NCBI GenBank assembly: GCA_013203595.1
Contig: JABMNT010000132.1
Span: forward strand, 1 to 64,000
DNA: 64,000 nucleotides
Direction of reading: 5' to 3'
DNA from: Rhodospirillales bacterium
Lineage (GTDB): Bacteria > Pseudomonadota > Alphaproteobacteria > Rhodospirillales > Casp-alpha2
The notes beneath the pieces are model-generated. The model was not told the origin of the DNA. It did no database searches and was given only the letters and a program-made list of their open reading frames with translations. The number at the start of each line of letters is the position of its first letter. The first letter of the stretch is position 1. Shown piece by piece: positions 26,776 to 36,740 of this stretch. Position numbers and translations under genes: made by a program.

Positions 26776-28152
26776 ATGAAAGTGATCGTTTGCGGGGCAG
26801 GGCAGGTTGGCTCCAGTATTGCCCGCCATCTGGCGCTGGAAAACAATGATGTGACGATTGTTGATCGCTCTCCTGATCTGATTCGTCGCATTAGCGATAC
26901 TTTGGATGTAAACGGAATTGTCGGCCATGCGTCGCTGCCGGATGTGCTCGAGCGCGCCGGGCTGGCGGATGCGGACCTGCTGATCGCGGTCACCTATTCC
27001 GATGAAGTGAACATGGTTGCCTGTCAGGTCGCCCATTCCCTGTTTGCGGTGCCCACTAAAATCGCCCGTGTTCGCCAGCAGGGCTATATGGACCCCATGT
27101 GGAGCAATCTGTTTTCGCGCGACCACATGCCAATCGACTTTATCATTTCCCCGGAGATGGAAGTGGCGCGGGCCGTGAGCCGCCGCCTGCGAGTGCCCGG
27201 CGCATTCGAAATGATTCCCCTGGTCGACGACAAGGTGAAGCTGCTGGGCGTGCGCTGTGAAGACGACTGCCCGCTGGTGAATACACCGCTGCGTCAGCTG
27301 ACACAGCTGTTTCCCGATTTAAATATCGTGATTATTGGAATAACCCGCGACAACAAGGCCATCATTCCCAGCTCCGACGATCAAATGCTGCCGGGAGACG
27401 AGGTCTATTTTGTTGTGGACAGTGAACAGGTTTCCCGCGCCATGGCCGCTTTTGGTCATGAAGAGACCGAAGCCCGCCGGCTCCTGATCTTCGGCGGCGG
27501 CAACATCGGCCTGTTTCTGGCACAGGAAATTGAACGCGAACACGAATGGGTCAAAACCAAAATCATTGAATCCGACCGCGAACGGGCCGAATATATTGCC
27601 GGCGTTCTCGACAAGACAATGGTTCTGCAAGGCGACGTCCTGGATCAGGATATTCTGGAAGAAGCCAACGTCAGCGCCACCGAAACCGTGGTCGCCGTTA
27701 CCAACGACGACGAAACCAATATTCTGGCATCCCTGCTGGCGAAACGCTACGGCTCGCAGCGCGCCATCACCCTGATCAACAAAAGCACCTATGAGCCGCT
27801 CATCAACTCACTGGGGATTGATGTTGTTGTCAGCCCCAGAAACATCACCGTTTCAACCATTCTCCAGCACGTGCGGCGCGGTCGCATCCATTCTGTTCAC
27901 ACCCTGCGCGAGGGGTTTGGCGAACTGATCGAGGCGGAAGCCCTGGAAACATCCAATCTGGTCGGCAAGCCCCTGCGCGAAGTCAACCTGCCTGCGGGGG
28001 TCATCCTGGGTGCGATAGTTCGCAATGATGTCATGATTTGCCCGACAGGGAGTACCATCGTGCAGGCGAAAGACCGGGTCGTGCTGTTCGCGGCGACCGA
28101 TTCCATCCGCAAGGTCGAGAAGATGTTCTCGGTCCAGCTTGAATATTTCTAG
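26776..28152 (+). CDS. trkA: Trk potassium uptake regulatory subunit TrkA
   Basis: A 458-residue cytoplasmic protein with two tandem RCK modules. Each begins with a Rossmann NAD-binding motif (VIVCGAGQVGSSIA at residue 3; LLIFGGGNIGLFLAQ near 237) and ends with a TrkA-C lobe. It gates the TrkH/TrkG potassium channel. Its place after ntrX is standard in alphaproteobacteria. No trkH is in the window. Confidence 0.96.
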   Translation: MKVIVCGAGQVGSSIARHLALENNDVTIVDRSPDLIRRISDTLDVNGIVGHASLPDVLERAGLADADLLIAVTYSDEVNMVACQVAHSLFAVPTKIARVRQQGYMDPMWSNLFSRDHMPIDFIISPEMEVARAVSRRLRVPGAFEMIPLVDDKVKLLGVRCEDDCPLVNTPLRQLTQLFPDLNIVIIGITRDNKAIIPSSDDQMLPGDEVYFVVDSEQVSRAMAAFGHEETEARRLLIFGGGNIGLFLAQEIEREHEWVKTKIIESDRERAEYIAGVLDKTMVLQGDVLDQDILEEANVSATETVVAVTNDDETNILASLLAKRYGSQRAITLINKSTYEPLINSLGIDVVVSPRNITVSTILQHVRRGRIHSVHTLREGFGELIEAEALETSNLVGKPLREVNLPAGVILGAIVRNDVMICPTGSTIVQAKDRVVLFAATDSIRKVEKMFSVQLEYF

Positions 28153-28180
28153 GGTCTGCCCGAACAGGAAAGCAAATATC

Positions 28181-29062
28181 ATGTCCCGAATTGCCTACGT
28201 TAATGGCCAGTATGTCCCCCATTCACGCGCCTTCGTCCATATTGAAGACCGTGGCTATCAGTTTGCCGATGGCGTTTATGAAGTCTTTGCGGTGCATCAC
28301 GGCCGTCTCATCGGTCAGCAGGGTCACCTGGACAGGCTGGCCCATTCCCTTGCCGCGCTGCAAATTGACTGGCCCATGGGTAAACGTCCGTTCATGGTCG
28401 CGGTCAATGAGGTTGTCCGCCGCAACCACGTGACCAACGGCCTGGTCTACATCCAGATCACCCGCGGTGTCGCCCGCCGGGACCACGGGTTTCCAGCCCA
28501 ATGCGAGAGTGCGCTGGTGATCACCGCACGCAAAATGCCCGCGCTCCATAAACCCACATTAAGCAAGGGCATCAACATTATCACGATTCCCGATATTCGA
28601 TGGAAACGTAAGGATATCAAGTCGATATCCCTTTTACCTAATTGTCTGGGAAAGCAGCAGGCGCGTGAGGCCGGGGCCTTTGAAGCCTGGATGTACAACG
28701 AACAGGACGAGATAACGGAAGGCACCTCATCAAATGCCTGGATTGTAACCGCCGATGGCGAACTGGTAACCCGGGATGTCAGCCATTCCATCCTCAATGG
28801 CATCACCCGTCTGGCGGTGCTGGAAGCCGCCGCCGCCGCCGGACTGACGTTTTCGGAACGGGCCTTTTCCCGACAGGAGGCCGCAGAAGCCAAAGAAGCC
28901 TTCATTACCAGTTCGACCTCCCATGTCAAAGCGGTAACACGCATCGACGACGCCCCGGTCGGCAACGGTCACATTGGCGAAATGACGGCCAGATTGCTTG
29001 ATCTTTACGTCGCCTATATCGAGGAAAAGGGCGGGCCGGTGAAAACCGATCGCTGGAGCTGA
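28181..29062 (+). CDS. dat: D-amino-acid aminotransferase
   Basis: A 293-residue class IV PLP-dependent transaminase. The IEDRGYQFADGVYEV motif near the N-terminus and the PLP-lysine region (LLPNCLGKQQAREAGA...EAW) with EGTSSNAWIV downstream match D-alanine transaminases, which make D-glutamate or D-alanine for the cell wall. ATG 28181 follows an AGGAAAG site; an upstream in-frame start overlaps trkA and is unlikely. Confidence 0.9.
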   Translation: MSRIAYVNGQYVPHSRAFVHIEDRGYQFADGVYEVFAVHHGRLIGQQGHLDRLAHSLAALQIDWPMGKRPFMVAVNEVVRRNHVTNGLVYIQITRGVARRDHGFPAQCESALVITARKMPALHKPTLSKGINIITIPDIRWKRKDIKSISLLPNCLGKQQAREAGAFEAWMYNEQDEITEGTSSNAWIVTADGELVTRDVSHSILNGITRLAVLEAAAAAGLTFSERAFSRQEAAEAKEAFITSSTSHVKAVTRIDDAPVGNGHIGEMTARLLDLYVAYIEEKGGPVKTDRWS

Positions 29063-29073
29063 CGGCCCGCATA

Positions 29074-29730
29074 ATGACTGAAACTCCCGTTCCCCGCGCA
29101 ATCCTTTTCGATTGGGACAATACCCTGGTCGACAGTTGGCCGGTGATTCATGACGCCCTGAATACCACCCTTGTCGCCTATAATCATGAACCCTGGACCC
29201 TGCAGGAAACGCGTACCCGTGTCCGTAAATCATTGCGCGAAAGTTTCCCCGACCTGTTCGGTGACTTGTGGCAGGAGGCAGCAGCTGTTTTTTATGAGCG
29301 CTACGGTAACATTCACGCCACAATGATCGAGCCGATCAGCGGTATTGCCGACTTGTTATCGGAAATTTCTGAATCAGGGATTTACCTGGGTATCGTCAGC
29401 AACAAGCGCGGCGACTTTCTGCGCAAGGAAGCCGACGCCCTGGCCTGGACCAACTATTTTGGCCATATCGTCGGTGCCACCGACGCGCCACGTGACAAGC
29501 CGGCGACCGACCCGGTCTTTATGGCCCTCGCAGATAGTGGTATCGTGCCCGGCCAAGACGTCTGGTTCGTGGGCGATACGGACATCGACATGGAGTGCGC
29601 GATTGCCGCCAATTGCCTGCCCGTACTGATGCGCGCTGAACCACCGGAAGTGGACGAATTTAATGACTTTCCACCACATTTCCACTTCGATTGCGCCGAA
29701 GCTCTTTGCAAGCGCCTGCGGAAGCTGTAA
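29074..29730 (+). CDS. HAD-family hydrolase, phosphoglycolate phosphatase-like
   Basis: A 218-residue HAD subfamily I phosphatase with the nucleophile motif FDWDNTLVDS, motif II IVSNKRG, a conserved lysine (RDKPATDP) and motif IV VGDTDIDMECA. A cap-type helical insert lies between motifs I and II. It starts 11 bp after dat and sits in the conserved trkA-dat-HAD-hfq order. Substrate unproven. Confidence 0.85.
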   Translation: MTETPVPRAILFDWDNTLVDSWPVIHDALNTTLVAYNHEPWTLQETRTRVRKSLRESFPDLFGDLWQEAAAVFYERYGNIHATMIEPISGIADLLSEISESGIYLGIVSNKRGDFLRKEADALAWTNYFGHIVGATDAPRDKPATDPVFMALADSGIVPGQDVWFVGDTDIDMECAIAANCLPVLMRAEPPEVDEFNDFPPHFHFDCAEALCKRLRKL

Positions 29731-29876
29731 GCTTTAAAAGCGGCGTTGCTGATCCCACATAGGATGGTGGGAAATGAAGTCGTTGCGGTCGAGGAATTAC
29801 CGAATAAAGTCGCAGTGATTTCGGCACATATCTGAAGTTAACGTGTTGCGATAACAAAAAAAGAAGGGGGGCAGAT

Positions 29877-30131
29877 ATGCCATCGGAAAAGTCCCAAAAC
29901 GTACAGGACGTATTTTTAAACTATATAAGAAAACAAAAAACACCAGTAACGGTATTTTTGGTCAATGGTGTGAAGTTGCAGGGTATCGTTACCTGGTTTG
30001 ATAATTTTTCCGTATTGCTGCGGCGCGACGGACACACACAACTGGTTTACAAGCATGCGATTTCCACTGTCATGCCGTCAACGCCGGTACAGCTGTTTGA
30101 ACCCGAAAAAGATATCGATGACGAAGACTAG
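29877..30131 (+). CDS. hfq: RNA chaperone Hfq
   Basis: An 84-residue Sm-like protein. Sm1 ([20 protein letters not shown]) and Sm2 ([12 protein letters not shown], with the YKHA signature) are both intact. It forms a hexamer binding small RNAs and mRNA. ATG 29877 follows a GGGGGG site. An upstream gap of about 146 bp probably holds its promoter. The acidic C-terminal tail is short, as is usual in alphaproteobacteria. Confidence 0.97.
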   Translation: MPSEKSQNVQDVFLNYIRKQKTPVTVFLVNGVKLQGIVTWFDNFSVLLRRDGHTQLVYKHAISTVMPSTPVQLFEPEKDIDDED

Positions 30132-30143
30132 TCCGGAGGTTGC

Positions 30144-31499
30144 TTGAGCGCCCATCCCGGTTTCGAAGGCAACGGTAACGAGCGCCCCGCAGGGGGCGAC
30201 AATTGCCTTGTCATTCACCCCGACTTAAGCCGTAACGCCACCAGCGAGCGGGCTCCCGAGGCAGGCCTTGAGGAGGGGGTAGGGCTTGCCCTGGCCATCG
30301 ATCTGAATGTTCTGCATGCGGAAGTCATCCGCGTCAGCAAACCGAAACCGGCGACACTTATCGGCGGCGGTGGTGTTGAGCGGATCGCTGAAATCGTCGC
30401 CGGTGACACGGATGTCTGTGATCAATGTGATCTGGTAATCGTAAACACAGCCCTGACGCCCATTCAGCAGCGTAATCTGGAACGGGCCTGGCATTGCAAG
30501 GTGATCGACCGGACCGGCCTGATCCTCGAAATATTCGGAGCCAGAGCGCAAACCAAGGAAGGGCGGTTGCAGGTCGATCTTGCGGCCCTGAACTACCAAC
30601 GCAGCCGCCTGGTGCGCAGTTGGACCCACCTGGAACGGCAACGGGGCGGCGCCGGCTTCATGGGCGGGCCCGGGGAAACCCAGATTGAAAATGACCGCCG
30701 CCAGATCGACCAGCGGATCACACGCCTGAAACGCGAACTCACTGACGTCAAACGCACCCGCACCCTGCACCGGCAGGCACGCAAGCGGGTGCCTTACCCG
30801 ATTATCGCCCTGGTCGGATATACCAACGCCGGAAAATCAACCTTGTTTAACCATCTCACCAACGCCGACGTGGTTGCCAAGGACCAGCTTTTCGCCACTT
30901 TGGACCCGACCATGCGCAAGTTGACCCTGCCGTCGGGCAAACCGGTCATTCTGTCTGATACCGTCGGCTTTGTATCCGATCTGCCCCATGAACTGGTGAA
31001 TGCCTTTCACGCAACCCTGGAGGAGGTGATGGCGGCCGATATCATCGTCCATGTGCGCGACGTCTCCCATGCGGATACCCAGGTGCAAAGAACCGACGTC
31101 TATGCCGTTCTGCAGGAGCTTGGGGTCGATACCAGCGCCAGCAATCACTGTTTTGTCGAGGTTCTGAACAAGGCCGATCTGCTCGATGCGGAACAACTGG
31201 CCTACCAGCAAAACCGCGCCGTGAACGACACCCGCCCACCTTTTCTGGTGTCGGCGCTTACCGGTGCCGGCTGCGCCGAATTGATCCGCGCGCTGGATCA
31301 GCTGATAACCGCAAATTATGAAGAAATCGAGCTGTGCCTCGACCATGAGGACGGCGCGACCCTGGCCTGGATCTATGAACATGGCGATGTTGTTGCACGC
31401 AAGGACGCAGCATCGGCGATTGAACTGGTCGTTCGCCTGGCATCAGCGGACGCTGAAAGGCTGCGCCGTCGGCAGGCCAAACGGAACCTGAAAGTTTAA
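30144..31499 (+). CDS. hflX: GTPase HflX
   Basis: A 451-residue ribosome-associated GTPase starting at TTG 30144 after a GGAGG site, 12 bp after hfq. The N-terminal HflX domain contains GGGGVERIAEIV and the glycine-rich GGAGFMGGPGETQIE linker. The G domain has GYTNAGKST (G1), DTVGFV (G3) and NKAD (G4). It splits stalled ribosomes. The hfq-hflX pair is conserved. Confidence 0.95.
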   Translation: MSAHPGFEGNGNERPAGGDNCLVIHPDLSRNATSERAPEAGLEEGVGLALAIDLNVLHAEVIRVSKPKPATLIGGGGVERIAEIVAGDTDVCDQCDLVIVNTALTPIQQRNLERAWHCKVIDRTGLILEIFGARAQTKEGRLQVDLAALNYQRSRLVRSWTHLERQRGGAGFMGGPGETQIENDRRQIDQRITRLKRELTDVKRTRTLHRQARKRVPYPIIALVGYTNAGKSTLFNHLTNADVVAKDQLFATLDPTMRKLTLPSGKPVILSDTVGFVSDLPHELVNAFHATLEEVMAADIIVHVRDVSHADTQVQRTDVYAVLQELGVDTSASNHCFVEVLNKADLLDAEQLAYQQNRAVNDTRPPFLVSALTGAGCAELIRALDQLITANYEEIELCLDHEDGATLAWIYEHGDVVARKDAASAIELVVRLASADAERLRRRQAKRNLKV

Positions 31500-31636
31500 A
31501 TGCGGCTATTGTTATAAAATCAGGAATGTGATTTCATCGTTTTGGTTGCCTGTTGGTGACCCTAACCGCCCATCGCCTGTGAGGACCTTTCCTTGGCCAA
31601 TTCTGGATGCCAGACCGACAGCGAATATAACCGGAA

Positions 31637-33838
31637 ATGACGATTGGTCGGCGGAAACTGGCTGTTGGAGCCGCCCTTTTGTGCTTCACTTTTCTGGGGC
31701 TGGGCACCTCACTTCTCACCGGAGAACGGCTAAGAACCGCCGCCAACGAGGCCTGGATCGACAAGGGCAAAGTCGACGCCCGGCGAATGACGGAAAGCGT
31801 GCTGTTTTGGATATCCAAGGCCGAAGTTAATCTGCGGGCCTTGGCTGGCCAGTTTCAAAACCAAGATTACCGGGATCAGAAGTCATTTTTTGCGTTTATC
31901 GACAAGGCCGAATCCTGGGATCCGGATGTCACCTTTGACTCCGTTGTCTACGCACAACGGATTCTCCGCGAAGGCCGGACCGCCTATGAAGCACAGATCG
32001 ACAGTCATCTGAAAGTCATCGGCAAACCGGATCTGCGGGCGCCGGAAGTGTTTGAAAGCTTCGCCGTCAGACTGGTTTCCCGTGAAGACGGGATTTTCCA
32101 GATGAATACGGACCTGACGACGCTTCCTGCCGTGAAGGTTGCCGTCATAACCGCCCGCCAGACCCCGGGGCATGTCATTCTCGGCCCCGCCTTCGAATCG
32201 AGCAAAGGCGGGCGTCACGCGGTCATTGCGACGGCAACGGACCTGGTTGACGGGACCGGGGTGATGGCGGCAACCATCGACCTGGTGAAGTTTTTTGCCG
32301 GTTTTTCAGCCGATTATCTGCCCAATGGTATTCAGGTCCGTCTCATAGAGCGCGACAGCGAATCGCACGCCGTGAATTCTTTCATTCCCATCATCGGCTC
32401 CAGGCAACCGCCGGCAGGTGCCGCAGACACGGAGATCATCCGGATAACCAGTGGCCAGGCACGCTGGGACCTGCACTGGGACATCATGCCGGACTACCTG
32501 GATGGCCCGGACGACAAACTGGCCCTTCTGGTCAGCGTCGGCGGTTCGCTGCTGACCCTGATGATCGCCTGGATTCTTTATGCGATTTCCATGCGGAATA
32601 TTCATTTTCAGCAACTGGTTGAAGACAGAACGGCCGAATTGTCACAAAATTCAATGCTTATCCAACTGACAATGGATTCCATTGATCAGGGTTTCGCCGT
32701 CTGGAATGCCGATCGCAGGCTGGTAGTCTGGAGCCAAAGGTGCGTTGACTTCTGGCATCACCCGCCGGGGTTGCGGCCCGGAATGCATATGTCCGATCTG
32801 TTGAAGCATCTGGCCGAGCGCGGCGCACTGGGTGATGGCATCGTCGGGGATATTGTTAACCGTAAGCTCGAAGAGATCGTCGATGCGGGCGCCGCATCCG
32901 ATGAAAAATTTGCAATGTCCGATGGCCGGCGTATGCATATCCGCCGTTTCCCGCTTACCCGCGGCGGCCATGTGTCAGTGTACACGGATATCACGGAGCG
33001 GGAACAGGCGACCGAGGAACTGTTGAAATCCCGCGATGATCTGGAAATCCGGGTCCAGGCAAGAACCCTCGACCTGCAGCGGGCCCGCGATGAAGCGATC
33101 AAGGCAAACCAGACGAAAAGCGAGTTTATGGCGAATATGAGCCATGAGCTGCGCACCCCCCTGAATGCCATCATCGGATTTTCCCAGCTCGCCGCCTACG
33201 AAACATTCGGTCCCCTTGGGAATTCCAAATATCAGGAAAACGCTTCCATTGTCGCCACCGCCGGCGAATATTTGCTGCAGCTGATTTCCGATATCCTTGA
33301 TCTTTCAAAAATTGAAGCCAACGCCATCAGCCTGGACAACGATGCCATAGATCTAGCCGGTGTTACGGATAAAGTAGTCAGCCTTATCCGGCCGAAGGCG
33401 CAGACGGCTGACGTCGCAATAACCGCATCTGTGGATGAAAATCTTCCCTTCCTGCAGGGCGACGAGCTCCGGGTAACCCAGATGATCCTCAATTTGCTCG
33501 ATAATGCCGTCAAATACACGCCCGCCGGCGGCTCTGTATCCATACATATCGGCACGACAGCCGACCAGGCCATTGAAATTAAAATTTCCGACAATGGGGT
33601 CGGGATTTCGAAAGACAATATTGCCCGCGTGATCCTGCCGTTCAATCAGGTTAACTCAAACACCATGGTCCGCAACGGCGACGGTATCGGTCTGGGTCTG
33701 GCCCTGGTCAATCATCTGATTGAAATGCACGGTGGCCGATTGTCGCTGAAAAGTGCCCTTGGTGAGGGAACGACGGCAACATTGACCTTCCCCAGCGGGC
33801 GCAGCATCAGCCCGTCCCCGAAAAACCCGGCTTCTTGA
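31637..33838 (+). CDS. CHASE-PAS sensor histidine kinase
   Basis: A 733-residue membrane kinase. After one N-terminal helix comes a periplasmic CHASE-like sensor domain (about 55-285), a second helix (about 297-318), a PAS domain (about 340-450, DSIDQGFAVWNADRRLV), a coiled coil, the HisKA motif NMSHELRTPLNAIIGF with H503, and an ATPase domain (DNGVGISKD, GDGIGLGLALV). The ligand and the cognate regulator are not evident; no response regulator gene adjoins it. It is convergent with the PagL-like gene. Confidence 0.9.
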   Translation: MTIGRRKLAVGAALLCFTFLGLGTSLLTGERLRTAANEAWIDKGKVDARRMTESVLFWISKAEVNLRALAGQFQNQDYRDQKSFFAFIDKAESWDPDVTFDSVVYAQRILREGRTAYEAQIDSHLKVIGKPDLRAPEVFESFAVRLVSREDGIFQMNTDLTTLPAVKVAVITARQTPGHVILGPAFESSKGGRHAVIATATDLVDGTGVMAATIDLVKFFAGFSADYLPNGIQVRLIERDSESHAVNSFIPIIGSRQPPAGAADTEIIRITSGQARWDLHWDIMPDYLDGPDDKLALLVSVGGSLLTLMIAWILYAISMRNIHFQQLVEDRTAELSQNSMLIQLTMDSIDQGFAVWNADRRLVVWSQRCVDFWHHPPGLRPGMHMSDLLKHLAERGALGDGIVGDIVNRKLEEIVDAGAASDEKFAMSDGRRMHIRRFPLTRGGHVSVYTDITEREQATEELLKSRDDLEIRVQARTLDLQRARDEAIKANQTKSEFMANMSHELRTPLNAIIGFSQLAAYETFGPLGNSKYQENASIVATAGEYLLQLISDILDLSKIEANAISLDNDAIDLAGVTDKVVSLIRPKAQTADVAITASVDENLPFLQGDELRVTQMILNLLDNAVKYTPAGGSVSIHIGTTADQAIEIKISDNGVGISKDNIARVILPFNQVNSNTMVRNGDGIGLGLALVNHLIEMHGGRLSLKSALGEGTTATLTFPSGRSISPSPKNPAS

Positions 33839-33913
33839 AAACTGTCAGGCCCAATGGCCGTTGATTAATCGAAGCGGCCGCTGGCCGCAATCGCTTGCAA
33901 ATGATGACCGGGC

Positions 33914-34708
33914 CTAAAACAGGTAGCCGTAGCGGACACCCAGGGTTTCAAGGCCCTCGTTGAGGGTCACCGTATGGCGGCCACCGGTGGCATCGTTGTC
34001 CACTTCCTTTTCGCACAGGCTGGCGTTTGAGATGTGATCAAGCTGCACCATAACCGCATGGCGTCCGCCAAACCGGTAGCCCAAATTCAGGGCTTCCCGA
34101 AAGAGCAGGCGGCAGCCCAGGGATTTTCTGTCGGTCTTGCCCGCCTTGTCGCCGACAAGATGACCATCGTGAACCGCGCCACCGAAGCCGAAACTGGCAA
34201 ACCAGCCATCCCAGAATCCATATTCCCATTCAAGCCCCATATAGGCCTGGCTGGTATCGCCGCTGGTATTGTAATTGATCCCCAGTTGCGGACGCGGCGA
34301 CCAGATCACATCGAGAAATTCAGGTGACGCAAAAAGAACTTCCAGGTTGGTGTCCATCCCGTCTTCCTTTTTAGCGGAAAACGGGCCCACATCATGGGCC
34401 AGGGCGCCAATCCGGACTTCCGAGATGAAACCACCCCATGGTTTTGCTGTGATTGTGTTATTTGCCGGGGTCATTGCCATTTCCGAGGGCGCATTGACCG
34501 CCTGGCGGGCCACGGCCCTGGTCGGTCTGGCTTTTGCCACAGGGCGGGCTGCCGGTTGCGGCGCGGCGACGGGGGCCGGCGACTTCACCAGAAAGGGATG
34601 CTGCTGGTTCAGAAAAATGCTCATATCATAATTCTTGTCGACGGCACGGGCCTGACCCTGCAGGGCAAACACCGCAACAACACAGAGAACGGGAACACTT
34701 TTGCGCAT
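33914..34708 (-). CDS. PagL-like lipid A 3-O-deacylase
   Basis: An outer-membrane protein of about 264 residues. ATG 34708 (MRKSVPVLC) gives a clean signal peptide; an upstream start would bury it. The C-terminal 150 residues are a small beta-barrel of the PagL type with the catalytic H-x-S motif in LDHISNAS and a terminal aromatic residue (YLF). A proline/alanine/arginine-rich linker of about 50 residues (APVAAPQPAARPVAKARP...) precedes the barrel and is unusual for PagL. It would remove an acyl chain from lipid A. Confidence 0.75.
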   Translation of the reverse strand: MRKSVPVLCVVAVFALQGQARAVDKNYDMSIFLNQQHPFLVKSPAPVAAPQPAARPVAKARPTRAVARQAVNAPSEMAMTPANNTITAKPWGGFISEVRIGALAHDVGPFSAKKEDGMDTNLEVLFASPEFLDVIWSPRPQLGINYNTSGDTSQAYMGLEWEYGFWDGWFASFGFGGAVHDGHLVGDKAGKTDRKSLGCRLLFREALNLGYRFGGRHAVMVQLDHISNASLCEKEVDNDATGGRHTVTLNEGLETLGVRYGYLF

Positions 34709-34815
34709 GACACCACCCAGATTATCGTTATTTATGACTTTACCCCCCTGGCACGGGCTTATCATTCTATGCCCGCCGCGTCAGTTCAAGGACAGATTTC
34801 CTGCCGTCTCGCCGC

Positions 34816-36609
34816 TCACCCCTGTTTGACCAGTTCCAGTTCAAGCCAGCGCTCCTCATAATGAGCCAGCTCTTGCGTCAGCGTCGCCAGTTTTTCCGAT
34901 AGGGCGATGATCTCCGTATTTGCCAGTCCATTGCCTGAAAGACTTTGATTTAAGGCGGCAATATCTCCCTCAAGCTGTTTGATCCGGGTTGGCAATTTCT
35001 CCAGTTCGCGTTTGTCCTTGTAGCTCATGCGGGCCCGTGCGGGCTCGCCCTTATCTGCAGCCGGTGCCGCCGCAGCGGCTGGTTTGGGGCGCGGGGCAGC
35101 CGGCCGGTCCTTCGATTGTTTCTTCTGCACCAGATAGTCGGAATAACCGCCCGCATATTCGGCAATGGTGCCATCGCCCTCCAGCACAACGGTCGAGGTC
35201 ACAACCCGATCAATGAAATCGCGGTCGTGGCTGACCAGAATAATGGTGCCCTTGTAATCGGCCAGCATTTCCTGGAGCAGATCAAGGGTCTCCATGTCGA
35301 GATCATTGGTTGGCTCATCGAGGATCAGTAGATTGGACGAGCGGGCCAGATGCTTGGCCAGCAACAGGCGGTTTTTCTCGCCGCCCGACAGGCTTTTGAC
35401 CGGGCTGCGCGCCTGCTTCGGATCAAACAGGAAATCGCGCAGGTAACCGACTACGTGGCGGGGTTCGCCCAGGACGGAAATGGAATCGCCGCCGCTGTCG
35501 GCCAGGGTATCCCACAGCGTGGCTTCCGGGTCGAGGGCCTCGCGGTTCTGATCAAACACCAGGGGTTCCAGATTGGTGCCGAGCCGGACCGAACCGCTGT
35601 CGGGTTGCAGTTCACCACAAATCATTTTCAGCAAAGTGGTTTTTCCGGCGCCATTGGGACCGATGATCCCCAGCCGGTCGCCGCGCATCAGGCGCATGGA
35701 AAAGTCCGAGATGATCACCCTGTCACCATAGCTTTTGCTGACCTCGGTCAGCTCAGACACCAGGCGACCGGATTTTTGCCCGGAATCAGCCTTCAGTTCC
35801 GCCATATTCTGGGTCTTTGGCCGGCCCTGGCGCTCCTCGCGCAGATCACCAAGGCGGCGCAAACGGCCCTGGTTGCGGGTCCGGCGCGCGCTGATCCCTT
35901 CGCGCGACCAGCGGGTTTCCTCGGCAATCAGTTTATCCAGCTTGGCCGTTGATTCCGCCTGCTGGGCGAGCAGAGTTTCCGACCACTCATCGAAGGTCGC
36001 AAAGCCCTTTTCGTGACGAAACACGCGTCCCCGGTCGAGCCACAGGATGGCCCGTGACAGCCGGCGCAGGAAGGCCCGGTCGTGGCTGACCGTAACAATG
36101 GCACCGCGAAAGCCCGCCAAGGTATCTTCCAGCCATTCAATGGCCGAAATATCGAGATGGTTGGTCGGCTCGTCGAGCAGCAATACATTCGGCTCGCCGA
36201 CCAGTGCCCGGGCCACCGCGGCGCGGCGGGCCTCGCCACCGGACAGGCCCTGGGTCTGGCGTTCCGGGTCAAGGCCAACGTCATACAGGCAGGCATCGGC
36301 CAGATAGGTGGCATCGGCCAGATCGGCCGACAAACCCGAGGCAACGAAGTCCTGCAGGGTCTTGTGGGCACCGAACTGCACGTCCTGGGACAGATAGGCG
36401 ATCCGGGTGCCCGGCTGCACGAAGCGGTTGCCGCCGTCGGGCTCGACGATCCCGGCCATCATTTTCAGCAGGGTCGATTTTCCCGACCCGTTACGCCCGA
36501 CCAGGGCAATCCGGTCGCCTTTGCCAATATCGACACTCAGGCCGCTGAACAGCGGCGGCGTGATAAAGCCGGCAACGACATCGGTCAGGGACAGGATCGG
36601 AGGAGCCAC
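34816..36609 (-). CDS. uup: ABC-F family ATPase, Uup-like
   Basis: A 597-residue soluble protein with two ABC domains (Walker A GRNGSGKST and GPNGAGKTT; signatures LSGGEARRA and LSGGEKNRL; Walker B LLLDEPTNHLD and LILDEPTNDLD) joined by a linker, and a C-terminal lysine/glutamate-rich coiled coil (about 530-595), the Uup feature. ABC-F proteins act on ribosomes or DNA intermediates and have no membrane part. Uup against other ABC-F groups is decided by the coiled coil. Confidence 0.85.
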   Translation of the reverse strand: MAPPILSLTDVVAGFITPPLFSGLSVDIGKGDRIALVGRNGSGKSTLLKMMAGIVEPDGGNRFVQPGTRIAYLSQDVQFGAHKTLQDFVASGLSADLADATYLADACLYDVGLDPERQTQGLSGGEARRAAVARALVGEPNVLLLDEPTNHLDISAIEWLEDTLAGFRGAIVTVSHDRAFLRRLSRAILWLDRGRVFRHEKGFATFDEWSETLLAQQAESTAKLDKLIAEETRWSREGISARRTRNQGRLRRLGDLREERQGRPKTQNMAELKADSGQKSGRLVSELTEVSKSYGDRVIISDFSMRLMRGDRLGIIGPNGAGKTTLLKMICGELQPDSGSVRLGTNLEPLVFDQNREALDPEATLWDTLADSGGDSISVLGEPRHVVGYLRDFLFDPKQARSPVKSLSGGEKNRLLLAKHLARSSNLLILDEPTNDLDMETLDLLQEMLADYKGTIILVSHDRDFIDRVVTSTVVLEGDGTIAEYAGGYSDYLVQKKQSKDRPAAPRPKPAAAAAPAADKGEPARARMSYKDKRELEKLPTRIKQLEGDIAALNQSLSGNGLANTEIIALSEKLATLTQELAHYEERWLELELVKQG

Positions 36610-36714
36610 AGTTTCACCTTTTCATGGGGAGATTGAAATATCTGCAGGCGTGATGCCCCAGCAAGCCCCGAGGCGCAAGGGGAATTGCCGGAAAAGCCAG
36701 AAAAGTTGCAATTA

Positions 36715-36730
36715 TATCTACTAGTAGATA
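36715..36730. promoter_or_regulatory. 16-bp palindromic operator candidate
   Basis: TATCTACTAGTAGATA is a perfect 16-bp palindrome ending 10 bp before the start of the 89-residue gene. A 14-base part recurs at 50539-50552. Position and symmetry suggest an operator, perhaps autoregulatory for the small protein that follows. Confidence 0.6.
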
Positions 36731-36740
36731 CACTCATCCC

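Noticed and set aside
33874-33888. Possible terminator between the CHASE kinase and PagL-like genes
   Set aside because: The 6-bp GCGGCC stem with a 3-base loop has no T-run on either side; too weak to annotate.
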